Assembly (NCBI RefSeq): GCF_016901775.1
Contig: NZ_JACJKW010000011.1
Span: forward strand, 1-64,000
DNA from: Intestinimonas butyriciproducens
GTDB lineage: Bacteria > Bacillota > Clostridia > Oscillospirales > Butyricicoccaceae
DNA: 64,000 bases
Direction of reading: 5' to 3'
Shown: piece by piece, positions 63,523 to 64,000 of the stretch
Position numbering within the stretch: position 1 is the first letter of the stretch
Layout of the letters: the number at the start of each line of letters is the position of its first letter
Program-made: the position numbers and the translations under genes
Notes under the pieces: generated by a model
Told to the model about the DNA's origin: nothing
What the model saw: only the letters and a program-made list of their open reading frames with translations
Databases searched by the model: none

Positions 63523-64000
63523 ATGTTTCATCATATCAAAGGAACGGTTTTTCATGTGGACCCAAACCGGGTGGTGCTGGACAACGGCGGGGTGGGGTAT
63601 AGCATCAACACCTCCTTTTTCTCGGCTTCGGCGGTGAAGAAGGGGGAAGAAGCCCTGTTTTACACCTATCTCCATGTGCGGGAGGACGCCATGGAGCTCT
63701 ATGGCTTTGCCACCGAGGAGGAGCTTTCCTGCTATAAGATGCTCACTTCCATCTCCGGGGTGGGGCCCAAGGCGGCCTTGGCTATTTTGTCGGTGGTCAC
63801 CCCGGAAAAACTGGCCCTGTGCGTCATTTCCGAGGACGAAAAGGCCCTGACCAAAGCCCCCGGCGTGGGGAAGAAGCTGGCCCAGCGGATCATCCTGGAG
63901 CTGAAGGACAAACTGGCCAAAAGCCAGCTGTCGGTCTCTGGAGGTGCCGGAGTGGAACTGCCCCAGCCGGAAGTCAATATGGGCTCTGCCGGGGAAGCTC
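63523..64000 (+). CDS. ruvA: Holliday junction branch migration protein RuvA (3' end outside window)
   Basis: 159 codons visible from ATG 63523 (GGAG and TAAGG upstream). OB-fold N-terminus MFHHIKGTVFHVDPNRVVLD with GVGYSINT, then the helix-hairpin-helix domain (LLTSISGVGPKAALAILS-like: MLTSISGVGPKAALAIL, and APGVGKKLAQRIILELKDKL). Forms tetramers that load RuvB on Holliday junctions. The frame is open to the window edge; the C-terminal domain III is missing. Confidence 0.96.
   Translation, partial: MFHHIKGTVFHVDPNRVVLDNGGVGYSINTSFFSASAVKKGEEALFYTYLHVREDAMELYGFATEEELSCYKMLTSISGVGPKAALAILSVVTPEKLALCVISEDEKALTKAPGVGKKLAQRIILELKDKLAKSQLSVSGGAGVELPQPEVNMGSAGEA

Overview
The window looks like a chromosomal segment of a GC-rich anaerobic Clostridia member, probably an unclassified Oscillospiraceae/Ruminococcaceae-type gut bacterium. 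This is inferred from PolC-type DNA polymerase III, the redox repressor Rex, YitT, ATP-type PEP carboxykinase, a 2-hydroxyacyl-CoA dehydratase-type activase, type A RNase P RNA, and a pyrH-frr-uppS-cdsA-dxr-rseP-ispG-polC run typical of Firmicutes. No ribosomal RNA, CRISPR array, transposase or integrase gene is visible.

Layout. 1-1983: a DNA-repair pair (radical SAM protein plus DUF4130-type partner) behind a LexA-boxed promoter. 2.4-3.9 kb: an AbgB-like amidohydrolase. 4.4-15.8 kb: translation, lipid, isoprenoid and replication genes from pyrH to polC. 16.2-18.7 kb: a small HTH regulator and a secreted SLH/phosphate-binding-like protein. 19.3-22.6 kb: trxA, mrnC, yitT, a CrtO-like acyltransferase and a holin-like protein. 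23.1-27.2 kb: tex and pckA. 27.8-30.3 kb: phage-like genes (amidase, DUF6291 replication protein, DnaC-like loader), followed by tRNA-Gln(CUG). 30.9-37.6 kb: polA-rimI, tsaD, rex and an M29/NicX-like protein. 38.5-42.7 kb: an activase/dehydratase-like pair. 43.2-48.6 kb: a phosphate/polyphosphate set (ppk1, ppx, Na/Pi cotransporter). 49.2-54.7 kb: a GATase hydrolase, an RsiV-like lipoprotein, an ATPase, a GntR regulator and a membrane protein. 54.9-55.3 kb: rnpB. 55.8-62.5 kb: murD, four consecutive M42 aminopeptidases and a PLP lyase of the YnbB family. 63.0 kb to the end: ruvC and ruvA (cut by the window).

The most unusual feature is the intergenic DNA. Nearly every gap is filled with a mosaic of interchangeable repeat modules. 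The basic unit is a 15-bp hairpin with a 6-bp stem and a 3-nt loop. It comes in at least eight stem sequences (for example GCAGCG-TGA-CGCTGC, GTCCGG-TGT-CCGGAC, GTCCCG-TGT-CGGGAC, GCGGAG-TGC-CTCCGC, GCCCAG-TGC-CTGGGC, GCGGCG-AGC-CGCCGC). These occupy the same slots between conserved boxes, and very often the hairpin starts at the stop codon of the neighbouring gene; sometimes the stop codon is the loop itself. Other slots hold longer variable hairpins or complete terminators. I call these H15 hairpins, the G-box (TGCGCTGCCGCGCTRRGCAA), the V hairpin (about 24 bp, beside CCAGGATTGCAC), the P module (CCCCCTTGTGCAAAGGGGG type) and the L module (about 200 bp, with arms GGGGAAAAAC and GTTTTTCCCC). 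I know of no function for them. Intergenic repeats resembling the P module occur in gut Firmicutes genomes, but the combinatorial hairpin-slot design seen here deserves study.
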